This document shows, in pieces, positions 36,928 through 44,965 of a DNA stretch of 64,000 bases. How positions within the stretch are numbered: position 1 is the first letter of the stretch; every line of letters begins with the position of its first letter. Both the position numbers and the translations under genes were made by a program. Source of the stretch: Sphingomonas_L flavalba_A (GTDB taxonomy: Bacteria; Pseudomonadota; Alphaproteobacteria; Sphingomonadales; Sphingomonadaceae). Where the stretch lies: NCBI RefSeq assembly GCF_047553045.1, contig NZ_CP180208.1, forward strand, positions 1,612,001 to 1,676,000, read 5' to 3'. The notes under the pieces were generated by a model. It was not told where the DNA came from, searched no databases, and saw only the letters and a program-made list of their open reading frames with translations.

Positions 36928-38289
36928 TCAGCCGCCGAGCTGGCGGATCAGGGAGCGGAGGTCGGCGTCCATATCGGCGTCTTCGGCGCGCATCTTTTCG
37001 ATCGTCTTGACCGCGTAGATCACCGTCGTGTGGTCTCGCCCGCCGAAGCGGCGGCCGATTTCAGGCAGCGAGCGCGGGGTCAGCCGCTTCGCGAGGTACA
37101 TCGCGATCTGGCGCGGGCGGGCGACGGCGCGGGCGCGGCGCGCCGACAGCATTTCCGCCTGCCGCATGCCGTAATGGGCCGACACAGCCTTCTGGATGTC
37201 GTCGATCGTCACCCGGCGCGCGCTGGCGCTGAGCAGTTCGCCCAGCACTTCCTGCGCGAAAGCGAGGTCGACCGGCCGTTCGTTCAGCGTCGCATAGGCG
37301 GACAGGCGGTTGAGCGCCCCTTCCAGCTCACGCACGCTGCTCTGCACGCGGGTGGCGACCAACGCCAGCACCTCGTCCGGGATCGCCGCGCCCGGCATCG
37401 CCGCCAGCTTCGCCCGCAGGATGGCGAGGCGTAGCGGCTGACCGGCCGGCTTGATGTCGACGACAAGGCCGCTGCCCAGCCGGGACTGGATGCGCCCTTC
37501 CATGCCGTCCAGCGCCTGCGGGCTGCGATCGGCGGTGATCACCACCTGCTTGCCCGAATGCATCAGCTCGTTCAGCGTGTGGAGGAATTCCTCCTGCGTC
37601 GAACCCTTGCCGGCGATGAACTGGATATCGTCGATCATCAGCAGATCGGCCGAACGCAGCCGCTGCTTGAAACCGAGCGTGTCGCGATCCCGCATCGCCG
37701 CCACGAAATCGACCATGAATTTCTCGGCCGACATGAACAGCACCGTCGCCGACGGATGCCGCTGGCGATGGACGTGGCCGATCGCGTGCAGCAGGTGGGT
37801 CTTGCCCTGCCCGGTCGGCGAATGGATGAACAGCGGCGTCGGGGTCAGCGCGCCCTGAGCCAGTGCCAGCGCGGCGTTGCAGGCCACGCGGTTCTCGTCA
37901 CCGACGACAAAGCGGTCGAAACTGAGGCGCGGATCGAAACCTGCGTCGACTGCCGCCGGCGCAGCCACCGCCACTGGCTCTTCCGCCGCGCTGTAGACAC
38001 CAAGTGGCTCGTCCGCAGCGACGGTTTCGATGCGGATGTCGCGCACCGCCGGAACAGCGCTGCGCCACGCCAGCCGGATGCGGTCAGCGTAATGAGCGCC
38101 AACCCAGTCGGCCATGAACTGCGACGGCAGGCTGAGGCAGACGACGGCACCGTCGTCGCTGGCACTGACGAACGCAATCGGCTTCAGCCAGTGATTGAAC
38201 AGCCGTGCGCCGCAATCGCGCCGCAGCCCTTCACGGATAGCCGCCCAAGCTGCCTGGTAGATCGCGTCCGAATCGTCACCTTCGCGCAT
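36928..38289 (-). CDS. dnaA: Chromosomal replication initiator DnaA
   Basis: A 453-residue initiator that binds DnaA boxes and melts the origin. Domain I is at the N terminus (LFNHWLKPIAFVS), the AAA+ domain III has Walker A PTGQGKTH and Walker B LLMIDDIQF, and domain IV ends with the DNA-binding signature GRDHTTVIYAVKTIEKM. The ATG at 38289 has GGACGGA upstream; a longer frame start at 38346 is less likely. It lies downstream of rpsT on the same strand, a classic alphaproteobacterial arrangement. No oriC-like box cluster is visible next to it. Confidence 0.97.
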   Translation of the reverse strand: MREGDDSDAIYQAAWAAIREGLRRDCGARLFNHWLKPIAFVSASDDGAVVCLSLPSQFMADWVGAHYADRIRLAWRSAVPAVRDIRIETVAADEPLGVYSAAEEPVAVAAPAAVDAGFDPRLSFDRFVVGDENRVACNAALALAQGALTPTPLFIHSPTGQGKTHLLHAIGHVHRQRHPSATVLFMSAEKFMVDFVAAMRDRDTLGFKQRLRSADLLMIDDIQFIAGKGSTQEEFLHTLNELMHSGKQVVITADRSPQALDGMEGRIQSRLGSGLVVDIKPAGQPLRLAILRAKLAAMPGAAIPDEVLALVATRVQSSVRELEGALNRLSAYATLNERPVDLAFAQEVLGELLSASARRVTIDDIQKAVSAHYGMRQAEMLSARRARAVARPRQIAMYLAKRLTPRSLPEIGRRFGGRDHTTVIYAVKTIEKMRAEDADMDADLRSLIRQLGG

Positions 38290-38619
38290 TCCGTCCGTCT
38301 TCCCCGCACACCCCGCCTTGGCCCCGCCCGACTGCGCACATGGCACCGCGCCACCGAAAACAATCCCGGTGCGACGCCACGCATGAACTACAGTCAGAAC
38401 CCGGCCGAGTTCCCAAACGCCGGTGGCCTGTTTCTACGAACGCGAGGACGAGTCGAGCAAGGCCGAGGCTGTCAAAAAAACGAAATAAACTGGTTGACTC
38501 AGGAAATCCCACTTTCACGATGATGTTTATCAAGATGTTGAAAAACAACGTATAATCATTACGCCCGTTTCACTGCACCGGCCCGAATCGTGGATAGTCC
38601 GTGGGCCACGCCGGACATG
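38290..38619. other. Untranslated region upstream of dnaA
   Basis: A 330-base non-coding region, notably AT-rich around 38520-38560, lies between rpsT's terminator and dnaA. It must hold the dnaA promoter. I see a small hairpin GTTG-AAAAA-CAAC (38537-38549), and one weak DnaA-box-like word TTATCAAGA with two mismatches. No 9-mer box repeats are found, so I do not call it an origin. Confidence 0.5.
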
Positions 38620-38651
38620 AAAAAAGCCCGCCGACAATGCCGACGGGCCTT
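38620..38651 (-). terminator. Intrinsic terminator of rpsT
   Basis: On the minus strand, 25 bases after the rpsT stop, GCCCG and CGGGC pair around a short GC-rich loop and are followed by TTTTTT. Position and U-run make this a good rho-independent terminator, separating rpsT from dnaA transcription. Confidence 0.8.
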
Positions 38652-38676
38652 TCCATCCGAAAGGATGATGCCGGGT

Positions 38677-38940
38677 TCAGCCGAGAGCGGCGACCCGCTT
38701 GCTGAGCCGCGAGAATTTCCGCGACGCGGTATTCTTGTGCAGCACGCCCTTGGCGACGCCACGGGCGAGTTCCGGCTGGACAGCGGCGATCGCAGCAGTG
38801 GCGGCGGCCTTGTCACCGGCGTCGAGGGCGCTCTCAACCTTCTTCACGAAGGTGCGAATCCGCGCGACCCGGTTGCCGTTGATGACCTCACGGCGTTCGT
38901 TCCGCCGGATACGCTTTTTTGCCTGCGGCGTGTTCGCCAT
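38677..38940 (-). CDS. rpsT: 30S ribosomal protein S20
   Basis: An 87-residue ribosomal protein of the small subunit. The sequence begins MANTPQAKKRIRRNERR, the typical basic start of bacterial S20, and ends in the conserved HKNTASRKFSRLSKRV. Length is standard. It sits upstream of dnaA on the same strand, with its own terminator at 38620 and a candidate promoter at 39008-39036. Confidence 0.98.
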   Translation of the reverse strand: MANTPQAKKRIRRNERREVINGNRVARIRTFVKKVESALDAGDKAAATAAIAAVQPELARGVAKGVLHKNTASRKFSRLSKRVAALG

Positions 38941-39007
38941 GCCTTCGCAACCTCGATAAAAAATGAAAAGGGGCAGCGGAATCGCTTCCGCGCCCTGGAC
39001 GGCGGCC

Positions 39008-39036
39008 CCTTTACCCCCGGTGCGGCCTTCGGTCAA
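39008..39036 (-). promoter_or_regulatory. Candidate promoter of rpsT
   Basis: On the minus strand TTGACC (39031-39036) and TAAAGG (39008-39013) are separated by 17 bases, placing the start of transcription about 60 bases upstream of rpsT. The -35 is strong, the -10 moderate. Confidence 0.45.
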
Positions 39037-39166
39037 CCACGCACGGCATGATGTGGGCCGGCGGATCGGTTCCTCGTCCATCCATGGTGCAGCCCACGGT
39101 AACCGGGCGGCCAGACTCGCATAACCGCGACCCCGCCCACCTTCGAGCGCAGTTGCGGGGCCACTG

Positions 39167-39209
39167 CACCTGCCATCGTGCATCCCTCGACTGCGCTCGG
39201 GATGGACGG
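39167..39209. repeat. Single arm of the CTCGGGATGGACGG repeat family
   Basis: This 43-base unit runs CACCTGCCATC, TGC, TCCCTCGACT, CGCTCGGGATGGACGG, with the same order and almost the same bases as the second arm at 39341-39384 (one indel and a few substitutions). It lacks a mirrored arm nearby. It looks like a solitary copy of the same dispersed intergenic element. Confidence 0.7.
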
Positions 39210-39311
39210 AGTTATTGTGGTTTGGAAGGAGCAACGCTGGCGGGCTGCCATCGGTATCAATGGTCGCCCCATCGCGACCGAATGTCCACCAACGTCATAG
39301 CAACCTCCACA

Positions 39312-39384
39312 CCGTCCATCCCGAGCGTAGTCGAGGGACGCACCCTGCCATCTTGCGTCCCTCGACTACGCTCGGGATGGACGG
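39312..39384. repeat. Perfect 31-base inverted repeat (intergenic palindromic element)
   Basis: Arm one (39312-39342) starts CCGTCCATCCCGAGCGTAG and arm two (39354-39384) is its exact reverse complement, ending CGCTCGGGATGGACGG, with an 11-base loop. The element would form a very stable hairpin in RNA or a cruciform in DNA. Similar words occur between genes of many sphingomonads. It lies just after the mutM stop and could also terminate its transcript. Confidence 0.85.
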
Positions 39385-39440
39385 GTTCGTGTGGGTTTCG
39401 GGGGGTGCACCGGCTGACAAGGTAGAACGGAATAAACCTC

Positions 39441-40247
39441 CTATCGCTGGCAGGTCCGGCACCAGAAGGTGGAGCGGCCAGAATCGACCCGGCGTTCGAT
39501 CACCCCGCCGCAGCCGCATCGCTCGCCGGCCCGGCCATAGGCGCGCCATTGGCTGGCGAAATAACCAAGCTCTCCATTCGGCCGGGCATAGTCGCGCAAT
39601 GTCGATCCACCGGCGGCGATCGCCGCTTCCAGCACACCGCGGATCGCCGGGACCAGCGCGGCGACCTCGCGCCGCGTCAGTGTGCCGGCGGGACGCGTGG
39701 GCGCGATATGGGCGAGGTGCAGCGCCTCGCACACATAGATATTGCCGAGGCCGGCGACGGTGCGCTGGTCGAGCAGCAGCGCCTTGACCGGGGCGCCGCG
39801 CCCGGCGAAGGCCGCCGCCAGATGATCGACGGTCAGCGCGTCGCCCAGCGGTTCCGGCCCGAGCGCGGCGAACGGGGGGTAATCCTCCCCCTCCCCAACC
39901 AGATCGACGAAACCGAAGCGGCGGGCGTCGTTCAGCACCAGCCGCCGGCCCGCCTGTGTCTCGATCACCAGATGGTCGTGGGGCAGCAGCTCGTCCGGGT
40001 CGATCCGCCAGCGGCCGGACATGCCGAGGTGGAAGACCAGCCGGTCGCCCCGGTCGGTGTCGATCAGCCCATATTTCGCCCGCCGGCCGAGCGCCGTCAC
40101 CCGCGCCCCGGTCATCCGCTGGCGCAGATCCGGCGGGAACGGGTGGCGCAGACCGGCGCGGCGGGTGCTGAGCGTGGCGATCACCTGACCGTCCAGCGCC
40201 GGGCGCAGGCCGCGCACCGTGGTTTCGACTTCGGGAAGCTCCGGCAT
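39441..40247 (-). CDS. mutM: Formamidopyrimidine-DNA glycosylase (Fpg/MutM)
   Basis: A 268-residue base-excision repair enzyme that removes 8-oxoguanine and formamidopyrimidines. The catalytic N terminus MPELPEVET begins at the ATG 40247 (Pro becomes residue 1 after Met removal). GLGNIYVCEALHLA carries the helix-two-turn-helix. The C-terminal zinc finger reads RCGCGG, then GRSTFWCRTCQ: the first knuckle is CxC rather than the usual CxxC. Gene is divergent from ubiE, a common arrangement. Confidence 0.95.
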   Translation of the reverse strand: MPELPEVETTVRGLRPALDGQVIATLSTRRAGLRHPFPPDLRQRMTGARVTALGRRAKYGLIDTDRGDRLVFHLGMSGRWRIDPDELLPHDHLVIETQAGRRLVLNDARRFGFVDLVGEGEDYPPFAALGPEPLGDALTVDHLAAAFAGRGAPVKALLLDQRTVAGLGNIYVCEALHLAHIAPTRPAGTLTRREVAALVPAIRGVLEAAIAAGGSTLRDYARPNGELGYFASQWRAYGRAGERCGCGGVIERRVDSGRSTFWCRTCQR

Positions 40248-40267
40248 GGGGTGGATTGTCTCGTTGT

Positions 40268-40287
40268 GCTTCGGCGTTTGCCGAAGC
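40268..40287. repeat. Short perfect hairpin in mutM-ubiE divergent region
   Basis: GCTTCGGC (40268-40275), a GTTT loop and GCCGAAGC (40280-40287) form a perfect 8-base stem 21 bases upstream of the mutM start. It could lie in the mutM leader or be part of the neighbouring palindromic element. Confidence 0.5.
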
Positions 40288-40298
40288 GATGCCGCACT

Positions 40299-40365
40299 GG
40301 CCCGCTCCCCCACCCGGCCTCCCAGTATGATACTGCCGTTGGGAGGCCGGGTGGGGGAGCGGGCC
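40299..40365. repeat. Perfect 26-base inverted repeat between mutM and ubiE
   Basis: GGCCCGCTCCCCCACCCGG... (40299-40324) is matched exactly by its reverse complement (40340-40365) across a 15-base loop. The sequence is unlike the element at 39312. It sits in the divergent promoter region of mutM and ubiE, so it could affect both. It has the look of a dispersed intergenic palindrome. Confidence 0.85.
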
Positions 40366-40430
40366 GCTGCCGCGCTTATTACGCACTTCAGGCTAGAGGC
40401 AATGCGGTTTAACCGCTAGGGCTTTCGGCC

Positions 40431-41162
40431 ATGAACGATACCGTCTCCTTCGGCTATACCGACGTCGCGCCCGCTGAGAAGACCAGGCAGGTCGGCGCGG
40501 TGTTTTCCAGCGTCGCCGCCCGCTACGACCTGATGAACGACGCGATGTCGGGCGGGCTGCACCGGCTGTGGAAGGACCGCTTCGTCCGCCGGGTGAAGCC
40601 GCGCGCCGGCGAATATATCCTCGATATGGCCGGCGGCACCGGCGACATCGCCTTCCGCCTTGCCGCGTCGGGCGCGCAGGTGACGGTGGCCGACATCAAC
40701 CCGGACATGCTGGCCGTCGGCATCGATCGGGCGGCGAAGCGCGGCATTGACGGGCTGGTGTGGAGCGAGGCGAATGCCGAGGCGCTGACCTTCCCCGACG
40801 CCAGCTTCGATGCCTATACGATCGCCTTCGGCATCCGCAACGTTACCCATATCCAGCAGGCGCTGGGCGAGGCGCAACGCGTGCTGAAGCGTGGCGGGCG
40901 GTTTTTCTGCCTCGAATTCTCGACCACCCAGTGGCCGGGCTTCGCCGAGGTCTACGATGCCTATTCGCACCGGCTGGTGCCGAAGCTGGGCAAGCTCCTC
41001 GCCAATGACGAGGACAGCTATCGCTACCTGATCGAATCGATCAGGCGCTTTCCCGACATGCCGGCGTTCGAGGCGATGATCGCCAAGGCCGGGTTCGTTC
41101 GCACCCATGCCGAACCGGTGCTCGGCGGGCTGGTTGCCATTCACAGCGGCTGGAAGATTTGA
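40431..41162 (+). CDS. ubiE: Ubiquinone/menaquinone C-methyltransferase UbiE
   Basis: A 243-residue SAM methyltransferase for the C-methylation step of ubiquinone synthesis. Family motifs: FSSVAARYDLMNDAMSGGLHRLWKD, motif I LDMAGGTGDIA, and SFDAYTIAFGIRNVT. A YDAYSHRLVPKLGK segment near the end is also characteristic. It overlaps ubiB by four bases, so these two quinone genes are coupled. Confidence 0.97.
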   Translation: MNDTVSFGYTDVAPAEKTRQVGAVFSSVAARYDLMNDAMSGGLHRLWKDRFVRRVKPRAGEYILDMAGGTGDIAFRLAASGAQVTVADINPDMLAVGIDRAAKRGIDGLVWSEANAEALTFPDASFDAYTIAFGIRNVTHIQQALGEAQRVLKRGGRFFCLEFSTTQWPGFAEVYDAYSHRLVPKLGKLLANDEDSYRYLIESIRRFPDMPAFEAMIAKAGFVRTHAEPVLGGLVAIHSGWKI

Positions 41163-42691
41163 CCGCGCCGATCGTCCACCTCGTCCGCCTGCTGAAATGG
41201 GGCCGGACGCTGGCGCGCCACGGCGCGCTGACCGGCATCGAGCGCGACCCGATGACGCCGCCGGCGGTACGCCGCCTTGTCCGTATCGCCCGGTTCGGCG
41301 CGCGGGTGCCGGCGCAACCGGCCTATGCCGATGCGTTCCAGGCGATCGGCCCGGCGGCGATCAAGCTGGGCCAGGCGCTGGCCACCCGCCCCGATCTGGT
41401 CGGCGAAGCGGCAGCGGCAGACCTGCTGCGCCTGCAGGACGCGCTACCGCCTGTACGGTTCGCCGAGATCCGCGCCGCGATCGAGCAGGCGCTGGGCAAG
41501 CCGATCGACGCGCTGTTCCAGTCGATTGAGGAACAGCCGGTCGGCGCAGCGTCGATCGCGCAGGTCCACCGCGCCGTGACCACCGACGGGCGACAGGTGG
41601 CGATTAAGGTGCTGCGCCCCGGCGTCGAGGAAGATTTCGCCCGCGCGATCGACACGTACGAATGGGCGGCGGCGCAGGCAGAGGCGCTGGGCGGGGAACT
41701 GGCGCGGCTGCGGCCCCGGCTGGTCATCGCCACCTTCCGCCAGTGGACGGCGCGCGAGCTGGACCTGCGGCGCGAGGCGGCGTCGGCGTCGGAACTGGCC
41801 GAGGCGATGGTCGCCGAGCCGGGCTACGAGATTCCGGCGATCGACTGGCAGCGCACCGCGCGGCGGGTGATGACGCTGGAATGGATCGACGGGATCAAGC
41901 TGTCGCGGCGCGACGACCTGATCGCCGCCGGGCACGACCTGGGCGCCATTGCCGGGCGGCTGGTCCGCGCTTTCCTGCGTCAGGCGATTTCCGAGGGCTT
42001 TTTTCACGCCGACATGCATCAGGGCAACCTGCTGGTCCGCGCCGACGGCAGTATCGTCGCTATCGATTTCGGTATCATGGGGCGGATCGACCGGCGGGCG
42101 CGGATGTGGCTGGCGGAGATTCTCCACGGCCTGATCACCGGCGATTACGCGCGGGTGGCGGAGATTCATTTCGAGGCCGGCTATGTGCCGCCGCACCACA
42201 ATCTCGGCGAATTCACCACCGCGCTGCGCGCCGTCGGCGAACCGATCCGCGGCCTGCCGGTCAAGGACATATCGATCGGCAACATGCTTGACGGGTTGTT
42301 CGCGATCACCCGCGATTTCGACATGCAGACCCAGCCGCACCTGCTGCTGCTGCAAAAGACGATGGTGATGGTCGAAGGGGTGGCGACCACCCTCGATCCC
42401 GATCTGAACATGTGGGAAACCGCCGGGCCGTTCGTAAAGGAATGGATGCGGACCGAACTGGGGCCGGAGGCATTCGTCGCCGACCGCATCGTCAAGGACG
42501 TCCGCACCCTCGCCCGGCTGCCCGACCTGATCCGCACCATCGAGGCGCGCTACCCGCCGCCCGGCGGCGCCCCGCCGCCGCCGCCGCTGCCCGAAGTGCA
42601 GGTGGTGCGGCTTGGCGGCGGCTGGCGCTATGCGGCGGTCGCGGTCGTCGCGGCGGCGGCCGGGGCGGTAATGATGGCGCTGATCGGCTGA
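41159..42691 (+). CDS. ubiB: Ubiquinone biosynthesis protein UbiB (atypical kinase)
   Basis: A 510-residue ABC1/ADCK-type protein needed for ubiquinone synthesis. The KxGQ motif is KLGQ in GPAAIKLGQALATRPDL, the Ala-rich nucleotide loop is GAASIAQVHRA, and the metal-binding stretch is HADMHQGNLLV then AIDFGIMG. A C-terminal membrane helix (about 485-510) anchors it to the inner membrane. The start is an unusual TTG at 41159 that overlaps the ubiE stop (TTGA). Confidence 0.94.
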   Translation: MTAPIVHLVRLLKWGRTLARHGALTGIERDPMTPPAVRRLVRIARFGARVPAQPAYADAFQAIGPAAIKLGQALATRPDLVGEAAAADLLRLQDALPPVRFAEIRAAIEQALGKPIDALFQSIEEQPVGAASIAQVHRAVTTDGRQVAIKVLRPGVEEDFARAIDTYEWAAAQAEALGGELARLRPRLVIATFRQWTARELDLRREAASASELAEAMVAEPGYEIPAIDWQRTARRVMTLEWIDGIKLSRRDDLIAAGHDLGAIAGRLVRAFLRQAISEGFFHADMHQGNLLVRADGSIVAIDFGIMGRIDRRARMWLAEILHGLITGDYARVAEIHFEAGYVPPHHNLGEFTTALRAVGEPIRGLPVKDISIGNMLDGLFAITRDFDMQTQPHLLLLQKTMVMVEGVATTLDPDLNMWETAGPFVKEWMRTELGPEAFVADRIVKDVRTLARLPDLIRTIEARYPPPGGAPPPPPLPEVQVVRLGGGWRYAAVAVVAAAAGAVMMALIG

Positions 42692-42732
42692 CCATTGCGG
42701 CACCGGGCGCCGCGCGCTAGGGACGGTTTTCG

Positions 42733-43719
42733 ATGCCATCGACACCCCGCCCTCCCCTCGCGCTTGCCGGCGCGGAGATGTTTCCGCACAGGCACCTATT
42801 GGGGATCGGCGAGCTTCAGCCGCACGAGATCGCCTTCCTCCTCGACGAGGCGGAACAGTGGGTGGCGGTCAACCGCGCCGCGACCAAGCATGACGACCGG
42901 CTGGCCGGCCTGACCCAGATCAACGCCTTTTTCGAGAATTCGACGCGGACGCTGCTGTCGTTCGAAATCGCCGGCAAGCGGCTCGGCGCCGACACGGTCA
43001 ACATGCACGTCGCCCAGTCGAGCACCAAGAAGGGCGAGACGCTGATCGACACGGCGAAGACGCTGAACGCGATGCGCGCCGACCTGATCGTCATCCGCCA
43101 CCAAAGCTCCGGCGCGGTGCAGCTTATTGCCGACAAGGTCGACTGCCCGGTGCTGAACGCCGGGGACGGCCGCCACGAACACCCGACGCAGGGCCTGCTC
43201 GACGCGCTGACCATCCGCCGCCGCAAGGGGCGGATTGCCGGGCTGGTCGTCGCGATCTGCGGCGACATCCTTCACAGCCGGGTCGCGCGGTCCAATATTC
43301 TGGCGCTGACCGCGCTGGCGGCAGAGGTGCGGCTGATCGGCCCGCCGACCCTGCTGCCGACCGCGATCGAGCGGATGGGCGTCACCTGCTTCACCGATAT
43401 GGACGCCGGGCTGGACGGTGCCGACGTGGTGATGATGCTGCGGTTGCAGAACGAACGGATGGACGGCGGTTTCATCCCGTCGGCGCGCGAATATCGCCAT
43501 TTCTGGGGCCTGACCGAACAGCGGCTGGCGCGCGCCGCGCCCGACGTGCTGGTCATGCATCCCGGCCCGATGAACCGGGGCATCGAGATCGACAGCGCGA
43601 TCGCCGACGATCCGGCGGTGTCGGCGGTGACCGAGCAGGTCGAGATGGGCGTCGCCGTTCGCATGGCTTGCCTCGACGTGCTGACCCGGCGGCGGCGCGG
43701 CGTGGAGGGCTGGGCATGA
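42733..43719 (+). CDS. pyrB: Aspartate carbamoyltransferase catalytic subunit
   Basis: A 328-residue enzyme that joins carbamoyl phosphate and aspartate in pyrimidine synthesis. The carbamoyl-phosphate site is STRT at residues 70-73, and HPTQGLLDALTI gives the second signature. HPGPMNRGIEID closes the active site. The stop overlaps the next gene by four bases (ATGA), so a stoichiometric complex with the dihydroorotase-like protein is likely, as known for PyrB-PyrC' of pseudomonads. Confidence 0.96.
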   Translation: MPSTPRPPLALAGAEMFPHRHLLGIGELQPHEIAFLLDEAEQWVAVNRAATKHDDRLAGLTQINAFFENSTRTLLSFEIAGKRLGADTVNMHVAQSSTKKGETLIDTAKTLNAMRADLIVIRHQSSGAVQLIADKVDCPVLNAGDGRHEHPTQGLLDALTIRRRKGRIAGLVVAICGDILHSRVARSNILALTALAAEVRLIGPPTLLPTAIERMGVTCFTDMDAGLDGADVVMMLRLQNERMDGGFIPSAREYRHFWGLTEQRLARAAPDVLVMHPGPMNRGIEIDSAIADDPAVSAVTEQVEMGVAVRMACLDVLTRRRRGVEGWA

Positions 43720-44933
43720 TCGGCGGCACGCTGGCGATCATCGGCGGGCATCTGCCGGACGGCCGCGACGGCGGCGTGCTGGTCGAGGCCGGACGGATCA
43801 CGGCGACCGGCGCCATCGCGGTGCCGGACGGGGTAAGGACGATCGACGCCGCCGGCGCGGTGATCGCCCCCGGCATCGTCGACTTGGGCGTGTTCGCGAT
43901 CGACAAGACGGCGTTCGCGGCGGGCGGCATCACCCGCGCCGCGCTGATGCCCGATCAGGGGCCGCCGCTCGACGACCCGGCGCTGATCCAGCGCGCGGCG
44001 GCGGTCGGGAAGCCCGATGTGTGGATCCACCCGATCGCGGCGGCGACACGCGGGCTTGGCGGCACCGAACTGGCCGAGATCGGCCTGATGCAGGCGGCGG
44101 GCGCGGCAGCGGTGGCGACCGGACGGCACTGGATCGCCGATTCCGGCCTGATGCACCGGCTGCTCGCCTATGCGGCGGCGATGGACCTGACCGTCATCGT
44201 CCACAGCGAGGACGACCGGCTGGTCGGCCGCGCGGTGGCGACCAGTGGCGAGACGGCGACGCGGCTCGGCCTGCCGAGCGCACCGGCCGCCGCCGAGGCG
44301 ATCGCCGTCGCCCGCGACCTGGCGCTGGTCGAGGAAACCGGCGCCCGCGTCCATTTCCGCCAGGTGACGACCGCGCGCGGGCTGGAGTTGATCCGCGCGG
44401 CGAAGCGCGCCGGCCTGCCGGTCACCGCCGGTATCACCCCGGCCCATCTGCTGCTGTCCGACATCGCGATTACCGGCTTTCGTACCTTCGCCCGCCTGTC
44501 GCCGCCGCTGCGCTGCGAGGAGGACCGACAGGCGGCGCTGGCGGCGGTTGCCGACGGCACGATCGACGTCATCGCCAGCGGCCATGACCCGCAGGGGCCG
44601 GAGGACAAGCGCCTGCCGTTCGCCGACGCGACGCCGGGTATGGCCGGTGCCGGCACCTTGCTGACGCTGGCGCTGACGCTGGTCCGCGACAGGCTGGTCG
44701 ACATGACGCGGCTGTTCGACCTGCTCGCCGCCAACCCGGCGCGGATATTGGGGGTGGAAGGCGGCACGCTGACCCCCGGCGCGCCGGGCGACCTGATCCT
44801 GTTCGACCCGGAAACACCGTGGCGGATCGAGTCCGAAACGCTGGCCGGCGCCGCCGGCAATACCCCGTTCGACGGTTTGCCGGTGCAGGGCCGGCTGAGC
44901 GGAATCATCAAGGGCGGCCAGCCCATCGGCTGA
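43716..44933 (+). CDS. Dihydroorotase-like protein with lost metal ligands (PyrC'/PyrX type)
   Basis: A 405-residue amidohydrolase-fold protein related to dihydroorotase, but probably inactive. The HxH pair that follows the first strand in active enzymes is replaced by G58 and F60 (DLGVF). HSED (163-166) keeps a histidine, yet the later ligand segment reads VHFRQVTT, and the catalytic Asp of the TDHAP motif is missing (SGHDP at 288-292, G289 for D). In pseudomonads an inactive PyrC' is needed for PyrB assembly. A functional dihydroorotase must be elsewhere on the chromosome. Confidence 0.88.
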   Translation: MIGGTLAIIGGHLPDGRDGGVLVEAGRITATGAIAVPDGVRTIDAAGAVIAPGIVDLGVFAIDKTAFAAGGITRAALMPDQGPPLDDPALIQRAAAVGKPDVWIHPIAAATRGLGGTELAEIGLMQAAGAAAVATGRHWIADSGLMHRLLAYAAAMDLTVIVHSEDDRLVGRAVATSGETATRLGLPSAPAAAEAIAVARDLALVEETGARVHFRQVTTARGLELIRAAKRAGLPVTAGITPAHLLLSDIAITGFRTFARLSPPLRCEEDRQAALAAVADGTIDVIASGHDPQGPEDKRLPFADATPGMAGAGTLLTLALTLVRDRLVDMTRLFDLLAANPARILGVEGGTLTPGAPGDLILFDPETPWRIESETLAGAAGNTPFDGLPVQGRLSGIIKGGQPIG

Positions 44934-44965
44934 CCGCCCCTGAAAACCCCCTGTTTCAGACCAGC

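Larger units (their letters stand above)
39037..39440. other. Intergenic region between rpsT and mutM
   Basis: About 400 bases hold no gene that I can support. The stretch is dominated by two related repeat units, one at 39167-39209 and one inside the long palindrome at 39312-39384. Frames reading through here give only repeat-derived peptides. Confidence 0.6.

Noticed and set aside
38290..38619. Possible replication origin next to dnaA
   Set aside because: It is AT-rich but has only one DnaA-box-like word with two mismatches (TTATCAAGA) and no cluster or 13-mer repeats. In alphaproteobacteria oriC is often away from dnaA.
39215..39787. Plus-strand frame with HPERSRG-like peptide between rpsT and mutM
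   Set aside because: It is the translation of the palindromic repeat plus antisense of mutM, not a gene.
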